DNA of 64,000 nt from Loxodes magnus. Lineage: Eukaryota > Ciliophora > Karyorelictea > Loxodida > Loxodidae. The notes beneath the pieces are model-generated. The model worked only from the letters and a program-made list of their open reading frames with translations, was not told where the DNA came from and ran no database searches. Location: the NCBI GenBank assembly GCA_946699065.1, contig CAMPDV010000135.1, forward strand, positions 248,001-312,000, read 5' to 3'. How positions within the stretch are numbered: the stretch's first letter is position 1; every line of letters begins with the position of its first letter. Of the stretch, positions 35,417 through 45,717 are shown piece after piece. The position numbers and the translations under genes were made by a program.

Positions 35417-36630
35417 ATGTCGCAAGAAGAATTCCCCAGAAATGAACTGACTGTGAAGCAACCTTTTCTAAATGTTGGACCTGATTAATCTCTTCATCAT
35501 AGGTTAGAAATCTACCTGCAATCGTCTGTTGGCGTCCTGGGCTTTGGATATTTTGAACCGCAACCTTGCTCACAAATAGAAGAGAGAATGCTATGGGAAT
35601 ATTGGAGATTAATGAGACTTATAAATTGACTTTTTAAAGAGATGCGCCCTTTTGTAGGGTTACGCACTCTATAATAACATTTTTTAAAATATTTAAATCA
35701 ATAATCTACTGATTAGTGTTTAATGCTATAAAATTAAATTTTATATTTGAGTAAAGAATTAGAAAATAATACAATTATTTATACTAATCAGTTACAAATT
35801 CAACAAATAAGTCAATTTGAAATGCAAACTTAAACGGAAGCAAATTCACATTAAATTAGTCAAACTTAAACAGACAATATAAGTTAAAGTTTAATGTTCA
35901 AATGCTTCACCTAGTACAATAAAAATAGAATAACAAAATCAATTTTGCTAGACAAGTTTGCTTGATGAACATTATATAAAAAACTCCAGTAATTCTTTCA
36001 TTAGCTAAATATGAACTTCATTCGTAGTAATTAAAAATTTGAGTAAAACTTAAGAAAATAATAAGAGGTTATTGAATAATTAATGAAAGAATCATTTTAT
36101 CTAAAAACCAAGACTTGATAAAAAGATTAAATGAGCTAAACAAACATTAATTATATTGAAAACTAGAATCACACTGTTATTAAATAATCAAATACTTTTA
36201 AAAGAAAATATGAAGAAGATGGAATTTAAATTCCTCCAGCTAAATGCAGTATTAAATTAAAAAATGAAAGAGAAAGTGGAAAGATAATACGATAATAAAA
36301 ATTTTAATCTCCTTAACTCTAAAACTTTATCAGACAAGATTTGTAAAGGAGGAACTAATATTAAATGAGCAATTTCAAGGAAGGTATATAACAATTAATG
36401 AAGAATTAACTCAAGGCACTGTAGATAGTACCTAATATGTTATTAAAATAGACAATAAACTACTAGAATCTATTCGATTTAAGTAATTTACATTTTCATC
36501 TAATATTTCTACCAGCACCCTGAGTATAAAAAAGAACTGGTATATATTTAAAGAGATTCATAAGGGACTAAATATATTTGCATATGTTAAGGAGGACTTC
36601 TTGGTGGAGCGCAAAAATCTAAGAAAATAA
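35417..36630 (+). pseudogene. LINE ORF1-like protein, coiled-coil, one frameshift
   Basis: ATG 35417 opens MSQEEFPRNELTVKQPF in a GC-rich patch. The frame continues into KEMRPFVGLRTLQ (within hairpin D), then a Gln-rich coiled-coil region (FEQNLRKQQEVIEQLMKES at about 36.05 kb). Around 36.25-36.30 kb the sense moves to another frame (LKLYQTRFVKEELI, RYITINEELTQGTV, LVERKNLRK) and ends just before ORF2. LINE ORF1 proteins are RNA-binding chaperones that coat the template. No zinc knuckle or clear RRM is seen in this one, so function is inferred from position. The first 230 bases could instead belong to the neighbouring GC-rich island. Confidence 0.5.
35639..35669 (-). other. GC-rich hairpin D
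   Basis: GAG-A-TGCG-CCCT-TTTGT-AGGG-TTA-CGCA-CTC gives 3 + 4 + 4 perfect pairs with a TTA bulge on one side and a five-base loop. This is the best-paired member of the family and lies in reverse orientation to those at 24810 and 34777. It overlaps the ORF starting at 35417. Confidence 0.6.
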
Positions 36631-36632
36631 AA

Positions 36633-39600
36633 ATAGGGCATACAAATATAAGCTCAATAGCTAGTAAGCAGGTGGCATTATAATAGTTCATCCTTGATAA
36701 TTAATTTGATATTTCTTCAATAAATGAAACAGGAACGTAATAAACATATTGCCCAATTGTTATAGAATAATATTATACCTATTACTATAACGCAAATACT
36801 CGTGCAGGTGGAGTATATCTATTAGTAAAAAAATAGCTTGATTCTTGTTAAAATGAATTAGATTACTCAAATCTTCCTGGACATTTAATAAGCGTGAGAG
36901 TCGGATATTTAATAATTGCATCATGTTATTTGCCTACAAATGAAAAGTCAAATATTTATAATGATATTGCATATGAATACCTTAATAATATCATAAATAA
37001 TAGCGACCAGAACCCTGCTCTCCTTTGTGGCAACTTTAATGGCTTACTTCCTAACTACGGTAATAATTAATCACAAATAAATAATAATACTTAAAGATTA
37101 CTAGACTTTATAGAAGCAAATGGATTAATAATTTTAAATGATTATGAGTCCAATACATTTATTCATAAAGCGAATAATTAATGCTATTGTAATGACTTCT
37201 TCTTGGCAACCTAACATTTAAATTCTGGTGACTTCGTTTATTGTAAAGTTATCCAAGATTCGGCTTTGTATATTAATCATTTTCAGCTAAGTATAACATT
37301 AAATTATAATTTAAAAAGAAGTGAATAAGATTAACAATAACAATTACTCTTTAAAATTTCTAAACTATAGGATCTGAACACGAGAAGCTATTATTAAAAT
37401 CTATTTTTGGGATAATTTTATCAATTCTAGTAACTTGATTAAAACGATGTTGAAAATTAGTACTAATTCATCTGCGATCTTATTAGTTATAATGCTAAGA
37501 TTGCGTTTGGATCTTAAAATCAAAGAAAAAACTATTATCAATTGCCAAGTTACTTAGCTACGTTATTTGTTCAAGCAAAAAAGGACAATATTGCATATTA
37601 GAACTCATTAGCTTTGTATGGACGTCATAATTAAGAATTTACCAAACTTTACTAGCTTAAAATTTAATATTATAAGCGTTATCTTCGCAAATTTTGTAAA
37701 TTAAAAAAATAAAAAGCTAAGGAAAAGCATAAGATCTTAACAAAAATGCTTAAATAATGCATAAACAAGCTAAAAACCCAATAAACCCAAAAAATTCGTA
37801 ATTAGATGAATTTTAACTTTAACTAACAGCAGTAATTTATTGAATTGGGAAACTATCGTTTTTGATAAACATTCGAAAATAAGTAAGAATGATTTTGACT
37901 TTTCAAATAGAAAAATAGATGGAATATTTAGAAATAAATCTTTTATCTTAAATTAGGAATTAAGTCATTTATAAAATATGCTTCTTTTTGCGTGATTTGA
38001 CATTAAAAAAATTATATCTTAGCTTGCAAATAATAAAGCTACAGGTAATGATGGTCTAAAAGCTGAACTTATTAAATATAGAGGTTAAGATTTGCATCAA
38101 ATTATTACAAGTTTCATTAATAACATGCTTAGAACATTTAAAATATCTAATGCGATTAAAAAAATAAATATTCTTCCGATTTTCAAAAAGGGAAGCAAAA
38201 GTAATTGATGTAATTGACGACCTATCGCTTTATTGTACTGTCTACTTAAAATTTATGATAAAACACTAACATAACGATTTTATAATTATATTTATGAACG
38301 AACATTTTACACCCAGCCTAATTTGGATTTATTCTTAAACTCTCCACTACTTAGCAAATTTGAACTATTAGTAAATTATAGACTCGTGATAGATGATCTC
38401 ATAAAAAGTAATTAATTGCTACTTTAATAGATGTAGAAAAAATGCTTGATAGCATATCTAGGAAATTACTTTTTGATCATCTTAGAAGATTTAGGTTACC
38501 TTTGGACCAAATATTGGCACTAGAATCTTTTTATGATAATGTTGATGCTAAGTTTATAATTGATGGATATCTTACAAGAACAATTAAATATAAAAATGAA
38601 GTATTATAAGGAAGTAATCATGCATCTTTACTTGCAATTTTATACTATGATATTGTTATAAGATATTTAGAAGATAATCAGAAGAAATTAGGATTTCAAA
38701 TATTATCTAAAACTTTCGTAGTACGAGCCTTCGCTGACGACTTAATCCAATTGTCCTCTTCCTAGAAAAATGTCTAAAAATTATTGCAAGCTACATCTAC
38801 AGTTTTTGATTGAGTAAAACTTACAATTAATGTAGCCAAATGTGAAATAATAGAATTCTTGAAAAAAAATAAATGAAAAGAAAGCTAACCTCCTATTACT
38901 CTAAAGTTCAATGGAATTTCAATTGCTTAAAAAGCTGAAGTTACCTATTTAGGATATTAGTTAGGAATAAAATAAAATTACAAATTACATTATACAGCAG
39001 TAGCTACCAAATACAGAGTAGCTATTTAAAAAGCTACTTCAATACTTTCTAAATATGGATTAATATCTCCTCTCAGCTTCAAAACTCTTTGTAGAACTTT
39101 TATTTTGACTAAAGTTGAATATGGAAGTGACATTACTCCGTGAGCTACTATTTCTGGAATTAAAGGAATAAAAAGCAGAATAAAAAAATCGTAAAGACTT
39201 ATTTCAAGATAGATGTTTAGATCTTAAGAATTCACATTCAATGAGTTATGCTCTATCGACCTAAAGGACTTCCTTTTACACATATAGCAACTAAAAAGTT
39301 AATGCATTATTATTAAAAATTAATATAATACAGCAAAGAAAATCCTAACTCAGACATTTATTTTCTATTAGAAAAATGCACTAAATTTAATTTACCATAC
39401 TAGAAACATATAAAGAAATGTATCGATTTGTATAATTTTGATATGTCACATATTTAGAATAATATGGATTTTTATAAACTTATGGAATAAAAAATAAAAC
39501 ATAAATTCTTAATGAAATGCCTCTCTAGTAATATACTTATACCAACAGCAAAAAGAATTATAGACTAAATAGAAAATAATTTAAATGTATATCCTGAAAT

Positions 39601-40044
39601 TACTTATACCAAATATAACAAACACTATATTAGAGAGACTATTTCCATCTATAAACTGAGGACTTTTTCTTATAATTTCCAATAAGAACTTAGTAATCGC
39701 CACATCAACGTTAGATATAACATTATTTACTAATGTGGCTAAGGCTTTAATGAAACTGATCCTATTTTTGATTGCTAACACTGTGCAGATATTATTGAGG
39801 AACTCGAAAGTCATAAAGCTTTTAAAGAAAAAGACAAGAAGAAATTAATTCTTATGACTAAAACTATATAAACTAACATTTTTCAAAGAATCAAATTACT
39901 AAAATAGACAAATTAATCAAAAATTTTCATTCTAAATTACTAAAAAAGCGTATTGAAATGTTTAAACTACAAGATAAGCTTTTAGAAGAGTTTCTAGAAG
40001 AAAAAAATAAAAAATTTATCAAGACAATAAACAAAAATATATGA
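36633..40044 (+). pseudogene. LINE ORF2: AP endonuclease, reverse transcriptase, C-terminal Cys/His domain
   Basis: Endonuclease 36.63-37.3 kb: NISSIASKQVALQQF, SSINET, AGGVYLLV, ASCYLPTNEKS and CGNFNG at 37029-37040, where the usual catalytic Asp of GDFN is Asn. Reverse transcriptase 38.0-39.2 kb: NKATGNDGLKAELIKY, ILPIFKKGS, NWRPIALLYCLLKIYDK, TLIDVEKMLDSI, VLQGSNHASLLAILYYD, FADD at 38730-38741 (Tyr of YADD replaced by Phe, common in LINEs) and AEVTYLGYQLG. C-terminal part 39.3-40.04 kb: KLRTFSYNFQQEL, DCQHCADIIEELESH (Cys-X2-Cys...His). Frame changes near 37.87, 38.40, 39.30 and 39.90 kb, and TGA (Trp) codons occur inside conserved blocks (NWRP). It was the polymerase for target-primed reverse transcription; now inactive. 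Confidence 0.8.
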
Positions 40045-42055
40045 TAGAGAAAGAACATGAAGAAACTTGATTGACATTACAAACTTTTATCTTTCAACGT
40101 ATTTGTAAAATTTATAGTCTAAACTATATATATTCTAACTATGTCTCAATATTCTTAAATATTGAAACTATTATATTTTAATTAATTAATTAGAAATTTG
40201 ATTATTTAAGTTATTAATATTGTTTTTGTATTGTAATTATAAGAAAATAGTGACTAAAAAATTTTTTTAATTAAATATAAGAGAGAGATAAACCAATCAT
40301 AAAATACTGGATAATATAGAGTAAATTTTAAGTTTAATTAGAACCTATTATCAGCTTTTTATGCCTTGTCAAAGCTGCTATCATCTCAATTAATCTAAAC
40401 TCCATTTTAAAGATTAACTCTAAATTTTTTAGGACAGATAGCCCTCGTAGTGCTTTCATTTAACGGTCTTTTAATGGACATAATCATGATATTCTACGTG
40501 AATAGCTATATCAAACAAAGGTCTATGTGTAAATATAGCAAATTCCATAATCATGGAATCATGGACTTCAAGCCCTTACAAGAAAGGTTAATCTTTCAGA
40601 TGCGTTACCTTCAAGATTATTGATTAACTAGATATCTCTCTAAGGTTAATTAATAATCAGCTACATCAAAATCGTGCTTCCATCATTGATTTAATTATTT
40701 CCAAACTTCAATTATGTTTCTAAAAATATAATGGCTTGAAATTTTTGTTCTCAAATAAATTTTGAGATTTTTCTAAAGCTGATTTAATTACTTAGTGAAA
40801 GTGATTTCCCTTTTTAATTTTAGTTGATAGTAAGAAGCAAACCTTTAAGCATTATATCATTTTTATAAGCAAAAGCTTTATCAAACTAAATCAGTAATAG
40901 ATTTCTAGTTGCAATCCTATAAAAAATCTATTTTTAATTAATCACAATTTTCTTTTCACTGGATTAAGAATCCATTTAGACTAATAATTTTAGCAATTTA
41001 ATATCTATTTTTATAAAATATTATCTTTTTATAATCTATTAAGAGATCTACACCCTTTAGAACAATCATAGAGATAACTTTCTTTTCTTTTAATAAATGA
41101 TGAACTTTGTATTTATTAAATAGACTTTTTCATTCTAGTAGTTATAATACGAGGAAAAATTTTGAAAGTGCAAATAAATACATTATATTAATATTTATTC
41201 TTCCTCATAAAATTATAACAAAAACTACCCACATATTGAATATTTTAATATCGATTGATTTCTGGTATTTTTGTTTAATTTTATCGAATAAATTATAATA
41301 GTTTGCCGAAATTTTATTTAACTCCAATAAATCAAAATGAAATTAAGTATGTTGCTTGTATTACCTCTACCAAAACGTGTAGACACAAGTAAGAATTATC
41401 GCTAGTCACTTCTATTTATATATTTAATAAAGTTAAAATTATGTTTTTCAATATATTTTCCATAAGAATCAATTTAATTCTTTTATAAATATCCTTAAGT
41501 CTAAAATGTAAACTCTTGCTTTAAAATGAAAATACCTTACTAAAATAATCAAGAAATATAAGAAAGAATAAATCTCAATCTATTATTTTCGTTCTTAATC
41601 ATATAACTTTTAAAATTATTCACTTTTTAAGCATTATCCTTTTTAAATCAAATCCTATCTATGAGGAATCTAGAATATGCTTGATTTATCTTCGAATGTA
41701 CAACAATTTTGATTTAATTATAAAACTTTGCTATCGTTTTTCTGGTAAAATAGTGGAAAGAATATATCTTATGATTTACTATCTTAAAACTATCAAATTG
41801 CTTTCTTCTGATATTCAGAACAAGATCTTCAAATAAAAGTTTTTTACTTGAATTTCTTAGAAAACGAGCCTTTTTTTTGGAAAAAGAAAATGGAATAGAT
41901 AAAAATTTAGAAAGAGTAATAAGAAAGTTTGAGTAACTGTGATTTAAAAGGAAGATGTAATAAATAAATTGAGAAAATATATATGTCATTAATATACTTC
42001 TTATTGCTGAAATAAAAAACGTCACCGAAGAAACAATAAACTTCTTCAACAAATC
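40045..42055 (-). other. Possible minus-strand coding stretch, unidentified
   Basis: From a minus-strand ATG at 42052 a frame reads a hydrophobic N-terminus (VSSVTFFISAIRSILM, YIFSQFIYYIFLL) and stays protein-like for several hundred codons (QIFYRIATRNLLLIQFDKAF near 40.9 kb; NNLEGNASERLTFLVRAW near 40.6 kb). Another minus frame is almost as plausible, and no motif fixes the choice, so I do not call a gene. Part of it (about 40.44-40.64 kb) is a diverged repeat of 43.27-43.47 kb. It could be a decayed element or a host gene of the same style as those at 20.9 and 45.7 kb. Confidence 0.25.
40440..40640. repeat. Diverged copy of the 43.3-kb dispersed repeat
   Basis: Colinear with about 43300-43470: TTAATGGACATAATC / TTTATGGAATAACGA, then GGACTTCAAGCCCTTAC / AGACTTCAAGCCCCTAC, then a shared TAATCT and TACCTTCA / TTCCTTCA. 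Most changes replace G or C by A or T. Confidence 0.5.
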
Positions 42056-42059
42056 CTAA

Positions 42060-42760
42060 TAAATAGTCAGATCTTTCTAACGACATTTATTTACTCAATT
42101 GGAAAATTAGAAGCTAAAAAAGAAGTTTAAAACCGTAAATAAATAACCTAATTTCTAATGCTAGCAATTAGCAATCGTTAAACGAATAAAATCCTTAGAA
42201 ACAATAAAAATAGCAGACATTTCTTAATAGATGGAAAGATAAATTAATCAAATCAAATGGAATTTATAACAAAAGTTTGACCAGAGGATCATTTAACTTG
42301 AACAAATCTAACTTAATTAATGATCGGATTCTAAATCAAGAGGAGAGCAGAATCCGTCTTTATCCTATTAGAAAATAGAAAAAAATTGTTGATACTGTAA
42401 AAAATATGGATATAAGGTAAATCAATGCTATAGATTCAAAGGAAATTAATATTATGAATCAAAAAAAGAATCAAAAAACTATTTAAGATCTATTACACAC
42501 AAAACAGAAGACTCTATTTAAAAAACTTTAACCTTACTTAAAAGCTCCAAAATTTACATATGCACTGAGACAATTTGAGAGATGACAAGTAGAGTTTGAT
42601 TTCCAAGCAATTACAAGAGGACAAAATAGGCAATTTTTTAAAATTTACGATCCGGAAAAATTAGATGAATATGACATCAAAGATCCCTAATAAGAAAAAA
42701 CTTTCACAAACTCTAATTCTGTGATTAACCAAAAAAAGATGAAGTCACTTTAATAAATTA
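42060..42760 (+). pseudogene. Zinc-knuckle ORF remnant with Tyr in place of the knuckle His
   Basis: At 42387-42428 the plus strand reads CWYCKKYGYKVNQC, that is C-X2-C-X4-Y-X4-C: the zinc-binding His is Tyr (TAT for CAT). Trp is again a TGA codon. Upstream the sense is basic and charged; downstream it continues in another frame (LFKKLQPYLKAPKFTYALRQ, FFKIYDPEKLDEYDIKDP) to about 42.70 kb. The order knuckle, basic stretch, hydrophobic or aromatic tail matches the ORFs at 27245 and 45514. Frame change and loss of a zinc ligand make it a pseudogene. Its edges were not resolved. Confidence 0.5.
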
Positions 42761-43260
42761 TGTTATGTTATAAATATCTTATTTAAATTAGAAGTTTCTT
42801 ATAAAATAAACTTTATTAAGGTTTTTAATTTTACAATATAAATTTAGTGTTTTTTGAAAAGAAATAATGCTATTGATGGCTTTTAAAATAGCATTAATTA
42901 AGATAATTTAATATAATTATTTTCTGAAATAGAAGTTAAAACAATTATGAGAGAGTGACAATATAATTTTTAAGCTTCCTTTATAAAAATAAAGAATAAG
43001 GAAATATATTTATATATAATAGTTCGAATTTTGATAAATAAGTAGTTATATATGTAGCTTTTTATTAGTTTCGATAGTAATTAAAATAAATAAAGCTTGA
43101 TAAGTTAAGAGTAAAAAGGTTATTTTCATAATTAATTTAGTTCTTGTAAATAGAAAATTACGTTTTGAAGCATGATAGACTATCAAACTTATCAGTAATA
43201 ACTCAATTATGTCATCTAGAAATCGATAAAAACAATGTATTAATTAATTTCAAATAAAAA
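42761..43260. other. No feature recognised
   Basis: AT-rich sequence between two transposon remnants, with no coherent reading frame or structured repeat visible. Confidence 0.45.
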
Positions 43261-43570
43261 AGTTTTTGGACCGGAAACTCCTTTCCGATTGCACGACCCG
43301 ACGCTCTCTTTTTATGGAATAACGAGGATATTCTGTTGTGCTCCAGGCACAGCTGCTAGGGAGCTCCATCGCTATGAACAGCCAGACTTCAAGCCCCTAC
43401 CAAGAGCGGATAATCTCAAAGGCAGCGTTTCCTTCAGAAAATGACTCTGACCAGGGACTTTCTCAGCGACAGGAAAGGAACTTGTTCCTAGCCATAAAAC
43501 CAGAAAGTGTTGTCATGAAGGTCATTCTCAGCATCTTTTCAATTATTATAAAAATAATGTATCGTTAATG
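43261..43570. repeat. GC-rich dispersed repeat, well-preserved copy
   Basis: About 300 bp far richer in GC than its flanks. It begins with a hairpin (CGGAAA-CTCC-TTTCCG, 43272-43287). A diverged, AT-rich relative lies at 40440-40640; the shared core is GACTTCAAGCCC-TAC-AAGA. A 76-codon plus frame (ATG 43338) lacks reassigned stop codons, but the minus strand is equally open, so no protein is claimed. It may be the end of a transposon that inserted recently enough to keep its base composition. Confidence 0.45.
43272..43287. other. GC hairpin at the edge of a dispersed repeat
   Basis: CGGAAA-CTCC-TTTCCG, six perfect pairs and a four-base loop, at the left edge of the GC-rich block. Confidence 0.45.
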
Positions 43571-44010
43571 TATTTTAGATTTAGTTCTGTTAACATTATT
43601 AACTATATAAGTAAAAGTATTTGAGATAGCTTTAATTTATTTAAAAAATAATGGAAGCAAGATTTTTAATTAACTATACTTATAATCTTGAAGAGGTCTC
43701 TAACTAACTCAAAATATAAAAGGATTAAATTTGGAGAATTAAACGGCTTCTAAGTGCTTGAAGTATTTGATTATGTAAAATACTTTCAATATTCATGGTG
43801 GTTACTGCATAAACTGGTCTGTAGAATATCCCCATTATGTCAATGGGAAGGCTATTTAGAGAAAGTAGTACAGAAAGAGATTAGTTATCCTTAAATTTTA
43901 AAATCTAATCATAAAAATAAAAACCTTATTTTGTAAACTAATTCAGTTATTGATTGTAATAATTAATAAATTAAATTAAATTAGATTTTATAGATTAATA
44001 AAAAAGAAAA
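43571..44010. other. No feature recognised
   Basis: AT-rich sequence without a convincing frame or repeat. Confidence 0.45.
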
Positions 44011-44708
44011 ATGGAATAACCAGTCCTTCTCTAAAAGAATTAACTTAGAAAATTTCAAAGAAAAGCATCAAAAGAAATTGAGAAAAAGCAATAACAAAAA
44101 GAGAAATCGAGTTCTTCATCAGAAGGCAAAGCTACGATTGGAACCTCAAAAATAGAGAAATCTTAAAATGAAATTGATCAAAAATTATAAAATAATTAGA
44201 CCAAATGCAAAAAATGATCTAAAAATATGAAGAAACAATCTACAATTAAGGGGAAAAATTCAGAGAATTAATGAACAATATTAACGACTAAAATAATGAG
44301 TTATTAATACTACGTCGTCAGCTAATCTAAAATAACTTAGTAACAGAGCAATAGATTTATGAATAATCACAATCGATAGTTATTGCATAACAAAATATGA
44401 CTATAGAAATAGACTTAACTCAATTAATTGATTAAAAAAATAATAAGAAGAAAAAACGGATATAAATTTACAAAATCGAATTGAGAAATTGGAAAAAAAA
44501 GTTATTTAGAAGCAAAGTCAGAAAAAACCGATCAAAAACTATTACTAATGCAATTCTGCCTACCATATCTTACTACAATATTGAGCCTGAAAGCAACTAA
44601 AGATAAGAGAAGAACGAAGAACATGAAGAAGTCTAAATAAACTCCGAATAACGGAAATGGAACTTATAAGTAGAAAATTTTACAAGAAATGAAATTAGTT
44701 ATTAGTGA
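44011..44708 (+). pseudogene. Coiled-coil ORF1-like protein, one frameshift
   Basis: ATG 44011 opens MEQPVLLQKNQLRKFQRKAS and a Lys/Glu/Ser-rich stretch. Near 44.19 kb, in an A-rich run, the sense moves to another frame and becomes a strong coiled coil (LDQMQKMIQKYEETI, EKFRELMNNINDQNNELLIL, LVTEQQIYEQSQS). It continues with a basic and then acidic region (KNEEHEEV) to a TGA at 44706-44708. Coiled-coil ORF1 proteins are usual partners of LINE reverse transcriptases, but none follows here, so this is likely an orphan fragment. It faces the minus-strand zinc-knuckle ORF across a GC hairpin at 44769. Confidence 0.48.
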
Positions 44709-44768
44709 TAGCCTCTACATATAAAAAAGATCGTGGTATTCATCTATGTTAAAAAATGGCAGCTGGTA

Positions 44769-44786
44769 CCTGGCTGAAAGCCCAGG
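44769..44786. other. GC hairpin between convergent ORF remnants
   Basis: CCTGGCT-GAA-AGCC(C)AGG gives a seven-pair stem with one bulged C and a three-base loop, between the plus-strand ORF ending at 44708 and the minus-strand zinc-knuckle ORF. It is flanked by AT-rich DNA. Confidence 0.45.
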
Positions 44787-44829
44787 AGAAGCTAAACTCT
44801 AAACATTTAAATATATTATTATTATTATT

Positions 44830-45514
44830 TTTAGATTAATTAAAAAACAAGAATATCCCCTATAAATAAATAATAGATTATAGTGGGTCTGCCATTTTTA
44901 GGCTAACCACTTTTAAATTTAAAGTTAGGTATAAGTATCAACTTCAAATCTGTTTGGATTTTTTCTATCATAAGTCTTGGTGACTTTTAGATTGCTATTT
45001 CTAATCTTTTCCGATAGGTCGAATCCCAGTCACTTTTTATTGAATTCGTTAGCTGCCTATTAGATATAAGGAACTTCACTCTTTATTGTAGTTTTTTTTC
45101 TATATAGTTTACCTTCTTAGTTGCAATAGATCCTGAAAATATTTTCCCATTAATTTTTTATTATTTTTTTAATTAAAATTGGAAGCAGCTTCTTACTTTG
45201 TGCTCTGGTCACTTGCAGTACCAGCATCTCATTATTTTCCGATATGGAATGAAAGTTGTTATGGGTCGTTGCTCAACATCCATCGTATCATTCGCTTATT
45301 TTTTTTAAAAGAATATGTTTTCAGTTAACTCTGCGAATTGTTTGAATTTTTCTTCTAATTTTTCTATTTTGATATTTCCTGACTGTTTATTTTCAATTTG
45401 TTTCTCTTGTGAGTTAGTTATCAGATATTCTATTTTTCTTTCTAGTTCTTACACTGTTCTTAGGAGTTTTCTAATTGCATAGCTTGAAGTTCTTAAGTGC
45501 TTTTTGTTAATCAT
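44830..45514 (-). CDS. Zinc-knuckle (CCHC) ORF, transposon-related
   Basis: Minus-strand ATG at 45514 opens MINKKHLRTSSYAIRKLL, followed by a coiled-coil-like part (VQELERKIEYLITNSQEKQI, KIEKLEEKFKQFAEL). At 45185-45226 it reads CWYCKWPEHKVRSC, an intact C-X2-C-X4-H-X4-C knuckle with the second Trp encoded by TGA. A basic region follows (KKVNYIEKKLQQRV). No in-frame TGA occurs for several hundred bases beyond the last convincing sequence, so the 3' end given is only the edge of the protein-like part. The order of parts matches the ORF at 27245. Nucleic-acid binding for a retroelement is the likely role. Confidence 0.52.
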
Positions 45515-45717
45515 ATTATGACTAAGATTAATCCTTTTGGGAAGAGACTTATTGCAAGAAATTTTCAATTTTTCCCATATAATAGAACTTATTTATAGTG
45601 AACAAAGTAATAAGTAAGTGAGTAAATGGCAGAAACTTAGCAAATGAATTATTACATAATCTGAGAGTGTATGAATATATTTGAATCTTACTTTATACAA
45701 GATACCTTAAATTTAAG

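Larger units (their letters stand above)
34771..35676. mobile_element. Possible small element with hairpin ends in inverted orientation
   Basis: Hairpin B at the left and hairpin D at the right are inverted copies (left begins TTATAAAGCGCGTA; right, reverse-complemented, begins TTATAGAGTGCGTA). They enclose about 900 bp that is GC-richer than its flanks and contains the minisatellite and the tandem unit. That layout would fit a small transposon with terminal inverted repeats. No target duplication longer than TA was found, and the right end overlaps the ORF starting at 35417, so the two could also belong to different insertions. Confidence 0.3.
35417..40044 (+). mobile_element. Non-LTR (LINE) retrotransposon, decayed, plus strand
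   Basis: ORF1-like protein (35417-36630) is followed by an endonuclease and reverse transcriptase ORF2 (36633-40044). Each protein can be followed only by changing frame several times. It is the best preserved LINE here and is the reference against which the minus-strand element was recognised. The two are clearly homologous but far from identical. No target duplication was identified, and the start may be a few tens of bases upstream. Confidence 0.78.

Noticed and set aside
43338-43568. 76-codon ORF without reassigned codons
   Set aside because: The opposite strand is equally open and the related repeat at 40.5 kb does not preserve the frame.
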